A stretch of DNA of 52,116 bases from Desulfamplus sp. (GCA_015232555.1 JADFZJ010000021.1:8857-60972), one strand, 5' to 3'; positions 7,912 to 17,636 are shown, counted from the stretch's first letter. A program made the numbers and translations. The notes: generated by a model from the letters alone, not told the origin.

Positions 7912-8718
7912 ATGGATTGCGATTACAAAGATATAATAAACAAGTTACCTGTTGAGCCCGAAGTTCATCTCTATTATATGAATATTCAGCTTTTTATACA
8001 AAGACTGATTCCTCAAAAAGATATTACCGATTTTGCCACAAGAAGAGGCAGCTTATTTCAACAAGAGGATTTCAGGCTCACTTTTTTATCTTGCGATGAG
8101 CTTGAAAGGGTCAATGGATACAAAAGCCTTAAAAAGCAGATTGAATGGATTGCAGGACGTTTTCTTGTAAAAAATATGGTAAAAGAGTTTGTTGATTATG
8201 ATGTGGCGTTGCCGAATGTTAAGGTTGCATATAAAGAGGAGGGTGCACCTTTTTTAGAACAATTCCCAGTTGTAACTGTATCAATTACCCACTCTGGAAA
8301 TTATGCGGCTGCTGCTCTTTGTACAACCTCAAAAAAGATTGGTATTGATATTGAAAAGTCAGATTATATGCCTGCTGAATCTTTTATGAGAATAGCCTTT
8401 ACCGATAGAGAAATAGCAAATATTGAATTTAACCGTAAAAAAAGATTACTGTATCAGGAAAAGAGATCTAACCATCAAAAAGTATGTAGCAGTGAAAAAA
8501 TATCTGACGACAAGGTTTGGTACTGTCAGGAAGTTATGCGATGCTGGACAAGAAAAGAGGCATTTTTAAAATATATCTGCAAAGGGTTTAATGAAAAACT
8601 TAAATCTGTTGAAATAATAGAGGATGCAGTATTTTATAATGGAGAAGAGCTTGATAATATTGCAATTAGCACATTTAATATTGATAATCACTATCTGCTC
8701 TCCCTAATATATGGATAA
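7912..8718 (+). CDS. 4'-phosphopantetheinyl transferase, Sfp type
   Basis: 268 residues. Sfp-type transferases move the phosphopantetheine arm of CoA to a serine of carrier proteins. Signature residues are present: KIGIDIEK (about 142-149) with the Mg-binding Asp at about 146, and WTRKEAFLKYICKG (about 212-225) with the catalytic Glu and Lys. A further ITHSGNYAAAAL motif lies at about 125-136. About 25 extra polar residues sit between the two core motifs (about 178-204). The gene follows the response regulator by 15 nt, so it may share its operon. A carrier substrate inside this window is the acyl carrier protein at 34675. The ribosome site is weak. Confidence 0.88.
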   Translation: MDCDYKDIINKLPVEPEVHLYYMNIQLFIQRLIPQKDITDFATRRGSLFQQEDFRLTFLSCDELERVNGYKSLKKQIEWIAGRFLVKNMVKEFVDYDVALPNVKVAYKEEGAPFLEQFPVVTVSITHSGNYAAAALCTTSKKIGIDIEKSDYMPAESFMRIAFTDREIANIEFNRKKRLLYQEKRSNHQKVCSSEKISDDKVWYCQEVMRCWTRKEAFLKYICKGFNEKLKSVEIIEDAVFYNGEELDNIAISTFNIDNHYLLSLIYG

Positions 8719-8826
8719 TATCGGCAGCCATATATCTGATTTAAAGGCTAACCCTTATTGCTCTATCAGAAATGATGATTAATATTAAAAATTATTATTT
8801 TTTTGCTTAAAAATTTGAACCTAAAA

Positions 8827-8904
8827 ATAATTGCAGCGAAGCCGCTTATGTTCTATTATAAACAATTTTGCTGCAATTATTGTTGCAGTGGAACAATAAT
8901 TGCA
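8827..8904 (+). promoter_or_regulatory. mutually exclusive hairpins upstream of ftsH
   Basis: Three complementary segments: ATAATTGCAGC (8827-8837), GCTGCAATTATTGTT (8870-8884) and AACAATAATTGCA (8892-8904). The second can pair with the first (11 bp) or the third (13 bp, 7-nt loop), but not both. No T-run follows the last arm. The 249-bp gap between the transferase and ftsH holds nothing else obvious. It could be a 5' leader switch, or a copy of a dispersed palindrome. Confidence 0.45.
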
Positions 8905-8967
8905 ACTAAGTCAAAATAATAGCAAAACTTTTAACTATAAAAATAATCTAAATAAGAGGAACTACTA

Positions 8968-10920
8968 TTGAACCAATTTTATAAAAATCTATCCCTATGG
9001 TTAGTGATTATCCTGATGATGGTCATGTTGTATAACATATTTAATCAGCAGCAGTTGCCTGAAAGCACTGTTGGATATTCTGAATTCCTCGCAATGGTTG
9101 AGACAGACCGCATTAAAAATGTAGTCCTTCAAGGACAGGATATCTATTTTACAGATTCTAATGGAACAAAATATAAGTCCTTTACCCCTGGAGATGTCGA
9201 TCTTATCAAAATGTTAAGAAGCCATGGTGTCTCTATCAAGGCAAAACCACCAACTGAATCTTCTTTATTTATGTCAATTGTCATATCATGGCTTCCAATG
9301 ATTGTGCTTATTGGTGTCTGGATATTCTTCATGCGTCAGATGCAGGGCGGCGGTGGAGGCAAAGCGATGTCTTTTGGTAAAAGCCGTGCCCGACTTATCT
9401 CTGATAAAAATGACAAGATTACATTTGATAATGTAGCTGGAATTGATGAGGCAAAAGAGGAGTTGACTGAAATTGTCGATTTCCTGAAAGAACCCAAAAA
9501 ATTTACCCGCCTTGGCGGTCGTATTCCCAAAGGTGTTCTGCTTGTGGGTGCTCCTGGTACTGGAAAAACTCTTCTGTCAAGAGCTGTTGCAGGAGAGGCT
9601 GGAGTTCCTTTTTTTACCATAAGCGGTTCAGATTTTGTCGAGATGTTTGTAGGTGTCGGAGCTTCAAGAGTTCGTGACCTTTTTGCTCAGGGTAAGAAAA
9701 ATGCACCTTGTATTATATTTATTGATGAGATTGATGCTGTAGGCAGGCAACGCGGGGCAGGTATGGGCGGAGGTCATGACGAGCGTGAGCAGACCCTTAA
9801 TCAGCTTCTTGTTGAGATGGATGGATTTGAGTCAAATGAAGGCGTTATTCTGATGGCTGCCACCAACAGACCTGATGTGCTTGATCCTGCACTTATGAGA
9901 CCTGGACGTTTTGACCGTCAGGTTGTGGTTGACATGCCAGACATAAAGGGAAGAATCGGTATCTTAAAGGTTCACATGAAGAAAACGCCGTTAGATAAAG
10001 ATGTCAATGTAGTCACTTTAGCCAAAGGGACTCCTGGCTTTTCAGGTGCTGATCTTGAAAACCTTGTAAATGAAGCCGCTCTGCTCGCTGCAAAAAAAGA
10101 CCACGAAAAGCTGACCATGATGGATTTTGAAGATGCCAAAGATAAGGTTTATATGGGTCTTGAGAGAAAATCGAAAGTTATCCGTGAGGATGAAAAAAGA
10201 ACCACGGCATACCATGAGGCTGGTCATGCACTTGTTGCAAGGCTGATTCCGGGTACTGATGCAGTCAACAAGATAACTATCATTCCAAGAGGTAGAGCTG
10301 CTGGTGTTACATGGTTTCTGCCCGAAGAGAGTGGATTTAAGTATAAGGATCAATTGGAAGGAGATCTCTCTGTAGCATTTGGAGGGCGAGTTGCTGAAGA
10401 GTTGATTTTTAAAAGAATAAGCACTGGTGCATCAAACGATATCAAACAGGCTACTGCAATGGCTAACCGTATGGTTCGTGTATGGGGTATGAGTGATGAG
10501 CTTGGACCGCTTGCCTATAATCCTGGAGATGAGCATATCTTTATTGGAAGAGATATTGGACATCCACGAGAGTATTCTGAAGATACAGCAAGGAAAATTG
10601 ATGCCGAAGTTTCTTCTATAATCAAACGGAACTACAAAATTGCAAAAGATATTTTGTCAGAACACATTGATATTCTTCATAAACTTGCAGAGCTTCTTTT
10701 AGAAAAAGAGACGGTTATGGGTAGAGAACTTGATGAACTTATAAAGTCTTTGAAACCTGATTTTAATCCTCCGCCGCCTTCTACAATGTTTGATGATGAG
10801 ATGCTTCATGCCATAGCTGATGAGAATCCTGATATATCGAAAGATGCAAAAGGGCAAAAAGATGAATCTCAATCACAAAAAAATGATATCCGCAAAGATG
10901 AGGAAGACCAAAAGCAATGA
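8968..10920 (+). CDS. ftsH: ATP-dependent membrane zinc metalloprotease FtsH
   Basis: 650 residues, a typical length. Two membrane segments (about 7-25 and 101-123) flank a small periplasmic domain. The AAA+ module has Walker A GAPGTGKT (194-201), Walker [13 protein letters not shown], and second region of homology with [20 protein letters not shown]. The zinc protease motif HEAGH is at 416-420. FtsH degrades misfolded membrane proteins and selected cytoplasmic regulators. The start is TTG at 8968, chosen for AAGAGGA 7 nt upstream and the fit to the membrane-anchored N-terminus. The tail after about residue 590 is highly charged (Asp, Glu, Lys, Gln). The stop overlaps the folP start as ATGA, so the two are coupled. 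Confidence 0.97.
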   Translation: MNQFYKNLSLWLVIILMMVMLYNIFNQQQLPESTVGYSEFLAMVETDRIKNVVLQGQDIYFTDSNGTKYKSFTPGDVDLIKMLRSHGVSIKAKPPTESSLFMSIVISWLPMIVLIGVWIFFMRQMQGGGGGKAMSFGKSRARLISDKNDKITFDNVAGIDEAKEELTEIVDFLKEPKKFTRLGGRIPKGVLLVGAPGTGKTLLSRAVAGEAGVPFFTISGSDFVEMFVGVGASRVRDLFAQGKKNAPCIIFIDEIDAVGRQRGAGMGGGHDEREQTLNQLLVEMDGFESNEGVILMAATNRPDVLDPALMRPGRFDRQVVVDMPDIKGRIGILKVHMKKTPLDKDVNVVTLAKGTPGFSGADLENLVNEAALLAAKKDHEKLTMMDFEDAKDKVYMGLERKSKVIREDEKRTTAYHEAGHALVARLIPGTDAVNKITIIPRGRAAGVTWFLPEESGFKYKDQLEGDLSVAFGGRVAEELIFKRISTGASNDIKQATAMANRMVRVWGMSDELGPLAYNPGDEHIFIGRDIGHPREYSEDTARKIDAEVSSIIKRNYKIAKDILSEHIDILHKLAELLLEKETVMGRELDELIKSLKPDFNPPPPSTMFDDEMLHAIADENPDISKDAKGQKDESQSQKNDIRKDEEDQKQ

Positions 10921-11861
10921 ACAGCTTTAAATTAGAATGGCAGACAGCACGGCAAAAATACTCCTTTGAACTTGGAACAAGAACGTGCATCATGGGGATA
11001 CTCAACACCACGCCAGACTCATTTTCTGATGGCGGACGATACCTTAAATTTGATGCTGCTGTTGAACATGGACTCAAACTTGCTGCTGATGGTGCTGATA
11101 TTCTTGATATTGGGGGCGAATCTTCCCGTCCCTTCTCTGACCCAGTTTCTGTTCAAGAGGAGCTTGACAGGGTAATTCCAGTAATTGAGAAGTTGTCAGC
11201 ATCAATTGATATCCCCATATCCATTGATACTGTAAAATCAGAGGTGGCAAAGGCAGCAATTGAGGCTGGAGCATCTATTATAAATGACATTACTGCTTTA
11301 GAAAAAGATGAATTTATGGCTTCTGTTGCAGTTGAAAAAGGTGTTCTTGTAATCTTGATGCACATGAAAGGTTCACCCGCAACCATGCAAATTAATCCGC
11401 AGTATGACGATTTCTTAAATGAAATAATTGTTTATCTTAAAAATCGTGCGAATTTTGCTGTAAATACTGGGATTCTACCAGAACATATCGTTCTTGATCC
11501 AGGAATTGGTTTTGGAAAGACTGTTGAGCATAATCTTATGGTAATCAAATATATTGAGAAAATAGCTCAACTTGGTTTTCCAATTCTTGTTGGACCGTCC
11601 AGAAAATCGTTTATCCAGAAGATACTTGCCAACACAACCGGTAGCGATATTAAAAACTCCCGAATCATTGCCCTATCTGGTGAAGATAAGCTCTCTGGTA
11701 AAATCTCCCCCCCCCCACTATCCCCAAAAACTGAAACGGGCACTATGGCTGCTGTTGCAGCTTCAATCTTGAATGGTGCCCATATTATAAGAGTGCATGA
11801 TGTAGCTTCGGCAAGAGCTGTAGCCAATATTATAAATGCTGTCCAGAATGTAAACATGTAG
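10917..11861 (+). CDS. folP: dihydropteroate synthase
   Basis: 314 residues. It joins p-aminobenzoate to the pterin diphosphate in folate synthesis. TIM-barrel signatures are clear: MGILNTTPDSFSDGG near residue 22, DILDIGGESSRP near 60, SIDTVKSEVAKAAIEAGAS, and GPSRKSF near the C-terminus. It is about 30 residues longer than usual. The extra piece is a Ser/Pro-rich insert near residues 245-272 (ALSGEDKLSGKISPPPLSPK), and part of that insert is encoded by a run of ten C residues (11707-11716). The ATG lies in the ftsH stop region (4-nt overlap). The ftsH-folP-coaX order suggests one transcript. Confidence 0.96.
   Translation: MNSFKLEWQTARQKYSFELGTRTCIMGILNTTPDSFSDGGRYLKFDAAVEHGLKLAADGADILDIGGESSRPFSDPVSVQEELDRVIPVIEKLSASIDIPISIDTVKSEVAKAAIEAGASIINDITALEKDEFMASVAVEKGVLVILMHMKGSPATMQINPQYDDFLNEIIVYLKNRANFAVNTGILPEHIVLDPGIGFGKTVEHNLMVIKYIEKIAQLGFPILVGPSRKSFIQKILANTTGSDIKNSRIIALSGEDKLSGKISPPPLSPKTETGTMAAVAASILNGAHIIRVHDVASARAVANIINAVQNVNM
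11707..11716 (+). repeat. C10 homopolymer inside folP
   Basis: Ten consecutive C residues in an otherwise AT-rich coding region, within the low-complexity insert of folP. Tracts of this length are prone to slippage, and one base more or less would shift the frame and remove the final SRKSF-distal part of the protein. Confidence 0.9.
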
Positions 11862-11877
11862 ATAATGGAGATGTGTG

Positions 11878-12675
11878 ATGCTTCTTGTTATTGATGTTGG
11901 AAATACAAATATAGTGCTTGGAGTTTTTGATGGAGAGGTTCTTATAAAGGACTGGAGAATCAGAACCATTAGAGATACGACAGCAGATGAGTTTAATGTG
12001 CTTGCAAAAGGACTTTTTTCAGACAAAGGAATTAAGCTGTCAGATGTCAGTAGCGTTGTTATCTCATCAGTAGTGCCACCTGCTGTCCCTATTTTAGACA
12101 AATTTTGTGAGACATACCTCAATAAAAAACCTCTGTGGGTGCAGCCAGCTTCAGTAAGAACTCTTATGCCTATTCTTTACAATAACCCTGCTGAAGTTGG
12201 AGCTGACCGCATTGTAAATGGAATTGCAGCATATAATAGATACAAAAAGAGTCTGATTGTAATTGATTTTGGAACCGCAACAACTTTTGATGCTATCTCT
12301 GAAAAGGGGGAGTATTTAGGAGGTGCTATTGTCCCTGGCATTATGATATCAGCAGAAGCTCTCTTTCAAAGGGCTTCAAGGCTGCCAAGGGTAGAGATGT
12401 TCATGCCGCCCGACCATGTGATAGGCAAAGATACTATTGACAGTATAAAATCTGGTTTAATGCATGGCAATGCGGCATTAGTGGATGGAATGGTTGCACG
12501 GATGAAAAAAGAGATGATGAGAGATCCTATGGTGAGCACTAATGAGCCAATGGTTATAGCGACTGGTGGACTTGCTATACTTATTTCAGAGCTGTCATCT
12601 TCAATTGAAGTGGTTGACAGTGCACTGACTCTTGAAGGGTTAAGGATTATCAGTCAGGCACTGTGCTCAAAATAA
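11878..12675 (+). CDS. coaX: type III pantothenate kinase
   Basis: 265 residues from the ATG at 11878 (a GTG at 11875 is possible but closer to the TGGAG ribosome site). CoaX phosphorylates pantothenate in the first step of CoA synthesis. The ASKHA-fold motifs are present: DVGNTNIVLGVF (phosphate 1), GADRIVNGIAAY, DFGTATTFDAIS (phosphate 2) and ATGGLAILI near the end. Length is normal for the family. It begins 16 nt after folP and continues that cluster. A clear terminator after 12675 was not seen; the next gene is convergent. Confidence 0.96.
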   Translation: MLLVIDVGNTNIVLGVFDGEVLIKDWRIRTIRDTTADEFNVLAKGLFSDKGIKLSDVSSVVISSVVPPAVPILDKFCETYLNKKPLWVQPASVRTLMPILYNNPAEVGADRIVNGIAAYNRYKKSLIVIDFGTATTFDAISEKGEYLGGAIVPGIMISAEALFQRASRLPRVEMFMPPDHVIGKDTIDSIKSGLMHGNAALVDGMVARMKKEMMRDPMVSTNEPMVIATGGLAILISELSSSIEVVDSALTLEGLRIISQALCSK

Positions 12676-12741
12676 TATATATATTCTGTTCTAACTGGTG
12701 AAAATTACAAATTTTTAGTGAAAACTTTGCATACAACACTC

Positions 12742-13413
12742 TCAGTTAAGTTTTCCTATTTTTCTTAAAGATTCATTGTAAACCGTATAAAACTGATCGT
12801 GTTCAAGGATGGTTCTTTGCAGAATGCTCTCCATTGAATTTACCTGCTTATAGTTTAAAATTTGATTCACACTTAAATGAAAAGCTGCCATGTTATCCAT
12901 TGTGTGCATATTTTTTGAAATCAGCAGGATAACAATTTTACGGCGTGACATCATATCAAGGGCGTTGAGATATTCCATTATTTGGTTATATCCCTGCCTG
13001 TTAATATCAAAGTCATCATCAACTATAATGACATTGAACAGATGATATGTCATACTTTTTAAAGCGGTCTGAATATTATCAACATTAAGAATATGATACT
13101 GCATACTGTTCAGAATTTTAACAGCAACTTCCTTAGCGTGAGGATAAGAGACACAAATCATAGCAGTTTTTGCATTTTTATCAAGAATACCAAAAGGCTT
13201 GTCTGCTGCATCATAGACAGGAGTCGATTGTTCTTGATGAGCGTTTGGTACAGGTATTACAGATGTCTGAACACTTTGTATCCCCTCTTCCCCTGGAATA
13301 ATCTGAATTCGTTGTTTGCATTTTGGGCATTGAAGAGAAACTTTTCTCCCTTTGGGAAGTTTATCATCAGGTATGTTAAACCGAGTTTGGCAGTGATTAC
13401 AGGCTATTTCCAT
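12742..13413 (-). CDS. zinc-finger (MJ0042-type) plus receiver-like protein
   Basis: 223 residues. The N-terminus is an MJ0042-type ribbon with two CxxC pairs (CNHC at 5-8 and CPKC at 29-32, in the typical FNIPDDKLPKG context). After a polar linker, residues about 80-200 look like a degenerate CheY-like receiver: the Asp triad is reduced to VIIVDDDFDI, and there is no PF/PL-type Lys motif. Deltaproteobacteria often couple this ribbon to motility or regulatory proteins. It is the last gene of a minus-strand block with two PilT-type ATPases and a PilZ protein, hinting at pilus or gliding control. The exact function is unknown. Confidence 0.7.
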   Translation of the reverse strand: MEIACNHCQTRFNIPDDKLPKGRKVSLQCPKCKQRIQIIPGEEGIQSVQTSVIPVPNAHQEQSTPVYDAADKPFGILDKNAKTAMICVSYPHAKEVAVKILNSMQYHILNVDNIQTALKSMTYHLFNVIIVDDDFDINRQGYNQIMEYLNALDMMSRRKIVILLISKNMHTMDNMAAFHLSVNQILNYKQVNSMESILQRTILEHDQFYTVYNESLRKIGKLN

Positions 13414-13523
13414 AATTTATCCGAATCCTTCATAATTTTGTAAGCATTACCTCTATTATTTCTATTACTCATGGACAGGTAATGCTCCTGTTTTTTAATA
13501 CTGAGGTGAGGCTCTTCTTCCTA

Positions 13524-14684
13524 CTATCCTTCATATTCATCGTCAAGCTCAAGAGAGTCAATATCTGTAGTTTTTTGACCTCTGGAGCTTTTTATAAAAT
13601 CAAGTCCTCTGCCTACGGCGGCTCTGCGGGATGCGTAACCAATGGCAGTTTCTTCAGTAATCAATCCATGTTTGTAAAGATTAATGATGTATTTATCAAA
13701 CGTAGTCATACCAAAAGCCTCGCCATCAGTTATTATCTCATAGAAAGTTTTGCCTTCTGATTCCTCATTAAGAATAGAGTCCTTTACTCTCAAGTTAGTT
13801 CCCATTATCTCAAAAGCTGCCACTCGTCCACCACCCACTTTAGGAAGCAGTCTCTGGCAGACAACCCATCTAATAGTATCTGCAAGACGGATACGAATTT
13901 GATTCTCCTCCTCGGTTGAGAACATACCAATAATACGGTTAATCGTCTGTCCAGCATCAACCGTATGAAGTGTTGTGAGAACAAGATGTCCTGTTTCTGC
14001 GGCAGAGAGTCCGATTTCAACAGTTTCTCTGTCACGCATCTCTCCTACAAGAATAATTTTGGGTGCCTGACGAAGTGCTGCTCTTAGTCCATTTGCATAA
14101 GTATCGAAATCTGCACCAAGTTCTCTCTGGTTAAATGTTGCCTGTTTTTGGGGATGCTGAAATTCTATAGGGTCTTCAAGAGTGATAACATGAACTGATT
14201 TTGTCTCGTTGATATGATTAAGAAATGCTGCAAGAGATGTTGTTTTACCGCTTCCTGTAGCACCTGTGACAAAGATGATTCCGTTTCTTTCCTGCACCAT
14301 CTTGTTAAATGCTGGTGGAAGATTCAAACTTTTAATCGTGGGCATCTTTGTTTCAAGTTTTCTTAAAACAATAGAGTATTGACCCGCTCTTGAAAAAATA
14401 TTTACCCTGAATCTTGCCTTATCTCCGAGAGCGTAAGATAAATCGCATGAGCCGTGAGTTAAAAGCATTTCAGTCAACCGCCGATCTTGCTTTATCAGAT
14501 TCATGGCAAAAATTTCGGTTTGAAAAGGGGTTAATACTTTGAAATCGGGTTCCATTTTTACTGGAGCAAGTAATCCTGATGTCTCAACTTGAAGTGGCTT
14601 GCCAGGCGTAAAGTTTAAATCTGATACATTATCGTAAGATTCAAGCATTTTGACCAGTATATGGTCAATTTCCTGTTTCTGCAT
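13524..14684 (-). CDS. PilT-family retraction ATPase, PilU-like paralogue
   Basis: 386 residues. A secretion ATPase of the PilT/PilU/GspE superfamily. Walker A is GATGSGKTTS (141-150). The Asp box is VITLEDPIEF, Walker B ILVGEMRDRETVE, and the His box TGHLVLTTLHT. These proteins depolymerise type IV pili. The divergent sequence and the acidic C-terminal tail (about 360-386, SLELDDEYEG) suggest an accessory PilU-like retraction motor, not PilT itself. It is 92 nt downstream of a second PilT-like gene. No other pilus genes are in the window, so the rest of the machine must be elsewhere. Confidence 0.88.
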   Translation of the reverse strand: MQKQEIDHILVKMLESYDNVSDLNFTPGKPLQVETSGLLAPVKMEPDFKVLTPFQTEIFAMNLIKQDRRLTEMLLTHGSCDLSYALGDKARFRVNIFSRAGQYSIVLRKLETKMPTIKSLNLPPAFNKMVQERNGIIFVTGATGSGKTTSLAAFLNHINETKSVHVITLEDPIEFQHPQKQATFNQRELGADFDTYANGLRAALRQAPKIILVGEMRDRETVEIGLSAAETGHLVLTTLHTVDAGQTINRIIGMFSTEEENQIRIRLADTIRWVVCQRLLPKVGGGRVAAFEIMGTNLRVKDSILNEESEGKTFYEIITDGEAFGMTTFDKYIINLYKHGLITEETAIGYASRRAAVGRGLDFIKSSRGQKTTDIDSLELDDEYEG

Positions 14685-14776
14685 GTTTCACTGTTCCTTT
14701 TTCTTGTATAAAACTTATAAAAAGCTCTGTTTTATATATAAAAACTATCTGTTTCTATGAAATTGACAAATGATAA

Positions 14777-15859
14777 TTATGCCTCTGTAAAATCAGCAGG
14801 AGGAGTTTTAAGGAACGGTCTGAAGAGGGATTTATTATTGGATTTGGTATATGCCTCTTCTGCACTTATCCACCTCTTGTTGTAAAGCTGCATTATAGCA
14901 TCGTCAAGAAGCTGCATTCCATACTGTTTTCCAGTTTGTATAACGCTTGGAATCTGGTGGGTTTTAGATTCACGTATCAGGTTTCTGGCAGCCGGAGTTG
15001 CAACAAGAATTTCGAGAGCCGCACACCTTCCCTTTTTGTCAATTCGCTTAAAAAGCACTTGAGCAACAATTGCTCTTATACTATCAGAGAGAGTAGAGCG
15101 TATCTGTGCCTGCTGATTGGCTGGAAAAACTTCTATGACACGATCCACAGTTTTTGCAGCACTTGATGTATGTAGAGTTCCAAACACAAGGTGACCTGTT
15201 GATGCCGCCTCAATTGCAAGAGAGATTGTTTCAAGGTCTCTCATCTCACCTACAAGAATAATATCAGGGTCTTCACGTAGAGCACCTCTTAAAGCTGATG
15301 AAAATGTTTTAGTGTGCATACCCACTTCTCGGTGGTTTACAATACACCCCTGACTCTTATGAACAAACTCTATTGGGTCTTCAACAGTTATAATGTGGTC
15401 TTTTCTGATTCTATTAGATTGATCAATTATTGCGGCAAGTGTAGTTGATTTACCGCTTCCTGTAGGACCTGTTACTAACACAAGCCCTCTTGGAAGACTT
15501 GCAAGTTTTGATATAACTGGAGGCAGTCCTAACTGTTCGGCAGTCATTATTTCTGCAGGAATCTCTCTGAATACCGCACCAATACCGTTACGCTGCATGA
15601 AAAAATTTGCCCTGTATCGGGCAAGCCCCGGAATTTCATAGCCAAAATCGACATCTCCTGTCTCTTCAAAAACCTTGATTTTTTCTTCAGGCGTTATTTC
15701 ATACAGAATACTTCTGAGTTCGTCATTTGAAAGGACATTGTATTTAATACGCTCTATATCGCCGTGAAGCCTTAATGCTGGCGGCAGACCTGCTGTAAGG
15801 TGGAGGTCAGATGCCCCCTGATCATTCATTAACTTGAAAAAAGCATCAATTTTCGCCAT
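14777..15859 (-). CDS. pilT: type IV pilus retraction ATPase PilT
   Basis: 360 residues, the standard PilT length. The N-terminal PAS-like part contains GASDLHLTAGLPPALRLHG. Walker A is GPTGSGKST (131-139), the Asp box HIITVEDPIEFVH, Walker B IILVGEMRDLETI and the His box TGHLVFGTLHT. The AIRAIVAQ segment near residue 250 matches the C-terminal AIRNLIRE-type region closely; AARNLIRES itself is also present. AGGATTATTT precedes the ATG. PilT powers twitching motility by pilus retraction. It lies just downstream of the cyclic-nucleotide/PilZ protein gene (54 nt), consistent with second-messenger control of pili. Confidence 0.93.
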   Translation of the reverse strand: MAKIDAFFKLMNDQGASDLHLTAGLPPALRLHGDIERIKYNVLSNDELRSILYEITPEEKIKVFEETGDVDFGYEIPGLARYRANFFMQRNGIGAVFREIPAEIMTAEQLGLPPVISKLASLPRGLVLVTGPTGSGKSTTLAAIIDQSNRIRKDHIITVEDPIEFVHKSQGCIVNHREVGMHTKTFSSALRGALREDPDIILVGEMRDLETISLAIEAASTGHLVFGTLHTSSAAKTVDRVIEVFPANQQAQIRSTLSDSIRAIVAQVLFKRIDKKGRCAALEILVATPAARNLIRESKTHQIPSVIQTGKQYGMQLLDDAIMQLYNKRWISAEEAYTKSNNKSLFRPFLKTPPADFTEA

Positions 15860-15913
15860 AAATAATCCTCGCCCAAAATGTTTTCAATCTTAAGTCGTAT
15901 CTTATTATACTAC

Positions 15914-16945
15914 TTACAAATCTTCCATTGCCTGATTTTTTGCCATAATATCAATTATATTTAATAGCATTTCTGAACTAATCTTTTTTTCAAAATCCGC
16001 ATGAACAGAATAATCATTAAAAAGATGGTAACCTACACTCACTACAGTGGCTTTTTTCACAATCTGCTGTTGATCTTCTGGTAATATAAACTTTATTGCT
16101 ATCGTTCTTCCGAGCAGTAATCTTACCGTCTCTTTTTTGGATGTCTTTATGTAAAATGAAACGCCACCTGCTGATATATCGGATAAACTCCCCTTAAACG
16201 GTTTTCCGACAGGCTCATTATTAGCCCGAACCAGAGTTGCCATTACATACCCTGAAATTTCGGTTCTTTGATGAACTCTTCTTTCAAGCCCTTTTTCCTT
16301 TAACAAATCAAAAATTTCAGATGTTTGTGTTTTTAAACAGAAATCTTTAATTTTGGACGCAATAGATGGAAATGACGTTTCCCAGTTTTTAAAAGTATCT
16401 CTGCTTATTGTATCAATTTGAGAACCTGTCAGAGATATCATTGATGTTGTGCAGGTAGATATTGAAAAAAAAGAGTCTGATCCTGCTATATCGCCTGGCT
16501 TTAAAATTTTTAAAAGAGTCTCTTTATCATTTTGCAAATAGACTATCTTAACTTCACCTCTGTTTATAAAATATAGATTTGAATTAAGTTCACCTTGTCT
16601 GAAAATAGTCTGATCTGGAAGATAAATATTCTCATACCTTGCATAATAAAGAGCATTTGTCTCTTCTACATTGAGTGTCGAATAAAGAGTCTCCCATAAT
16701 TTTAAATAGTCTTTATCAACAAAAGCACTTCTTTCTTCTTCAATAATTTCGGCAGAAGTAATAATCTCAGTTAAAGCCATACTGTCAACTTCTATCAATC
16801 TGTTTCTTAGGGCTTCAGCTTTGGAAAAGTTTTTATTGTTTGCATAATGTACAGATAGATCAAATAACAGTTTAACTGCTTTTTCAGTGTTATTTTCTGC
16901 AATATACTTTTCTACTAAAGCTTCCTGATTAATAAGATTGTCCAT
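15914..16945 (-). CDS. cyclic nucleotide-binding and PilZ two-domain protein
   Basis: 343 residues. The N-terminal helical region (about 1-95) resembles a tetratricopeptide-type arrangement. A cNMP-binding (Crp-like) domain spans about 100-195, with FRQGELNSNLYFINRGEVKIVYL. A PilZ domain begins at about 220 with the c-di-GMP motifs RVHQR (223-227) and DISAGG (256-261). No DNA-binding domain follows, so it should act through protein contacts. The combination lets one protein read two nucleotide signals. Placed immediately upstream of pilT and a pilU-like gene, it probably tunes pilus retraction (inference). The cNMP domain may have lost ligand binding; the phosphate-binding cassette is weak. 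Confidence 0.8.
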   Translation of the reverse strand: MDNLINQEALVEKYIAENNTEKAVKLLFDLSVHYANNKNFSKAEALRNRLIEVDSMALTEIITSAEIIEEERSAFVDKDYLKLWETLYSTLNVEETNALYYARYENIYLPDQTIFRQGELNSNLYFINRGEVKIVYLQNDKETLLKILKPGDIAGSDSFFSISTCTTSMISLTGSQIDTISRDTFKNWETSFPSIASKIKDFCLKTQTSEIFDLLKEKGLERRVHQRTEISGYVMATLVRANNEPVGKPFKGSLSDISAGGVSFYIKTSKKETVRLLLGRTIAIKFILPEDQQQIVKKATVVSVGYHLFNDYSVHADFEKKISSEMLLNIIDIMAKNQAMEDL

Positions 16946-17061
16946 TTAGAGTATCTTCCCGAATAAAAAGGATTGTTATGTATTGAATATATTAAGACAT
17001 TTCTAAATTTCAATACAACATTTTAATATTTAACGTTGAATTTTATACTGACAACTTATAG

Positions 17062-17562
17062 TTAAGCCTGTTTCAGGAAAAGCAGCGTTGAATCATTCTG
17101 TTCTGCTGCTTTATTCTCGGCTTTGCTCATCTCAAGAAGTCTCGAATGGCTCTCAATAACTGATGATATTTGTATCTCAATCTGCATACGCTGTCTTTTT
17201 AGTTCACTTATATCACTGTGAAGCTGAGAAAGCCTATGATGTGCTCTGTTGAGAATTTTTTCAGCTTCAACTTCAGCCTCAGCAATAATAGCTTCAGCAG
17301 TTTTTTTTGCACTATTTTTCATCTCATCAATCACAGCCTCAGAGTAGATAAGTGCCCTCTGAATTGAATTTTCTCTTGTTCTGTATCCCTGGTTTTCCAG
17401 TTCAAGTCTATGATTTTCATCTTTTATGGAGTTAATTGTGGAGCTAAGATTTTGAATTTCTTGGGCGACTTCCCATAGAAACAGCTCCACCTCGTCGCTG
17501 TCAAATCCCCTGAATCTTCTGGTGAACTCTTTTTGCTCAATAACAGCCGGTGTAATACCCAT
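17062..17562 (-). CDS. DivIVA-domain coiled-coil protein
   Basis: 166 residues. The N-terminus ITPAVIEQKEFTRRFRGFD is the conserved DivIVA lipid-binding motif, and DEVELFLWEVAQEI continues it. A long coiled coil runs from about residue 35 to 150. DivIVA-family proteins bind negatively curved membrane and recruit partners at poles or septa. In deltaproteobacteria the family is short, as here. AGGAGG lies just before the ATG. It is 74 nt from the yggT-like gene on the same strand, a common pairing in many bacteria. A role in polar or septal organisation is likely. Confidence 0.85.
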   Translation of the reverse strand: MGITPAVIEQKEFTRRFRGFDSDEVELFLWEVAQEIQNLSSTINSIKDENHRLELENQGYRTRENSIQRALIYSEAVIDEMKNSAKKTAEAIIAEAEVEAEKILNRAHHRLSQLHSDISELKRQRMQIEIQISSVIESHSRLLEMSKAENKAAEQNDSTLLFLKQA

Positions 17563-17636
17563 TAATCCTCCTAAATAATTACTTTAGTTCTTTTTTATTC
17601 AGTTATCTTGAACTGAATATTTTTGAATTACTAAGT

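Noticed and set aside
9144-11857. Several minus-strand open frames inside ftsH and folP
   Set aside because: They mirror the strong coding frames of ftsH and folP on the plus strand and have no recognisable protein features.
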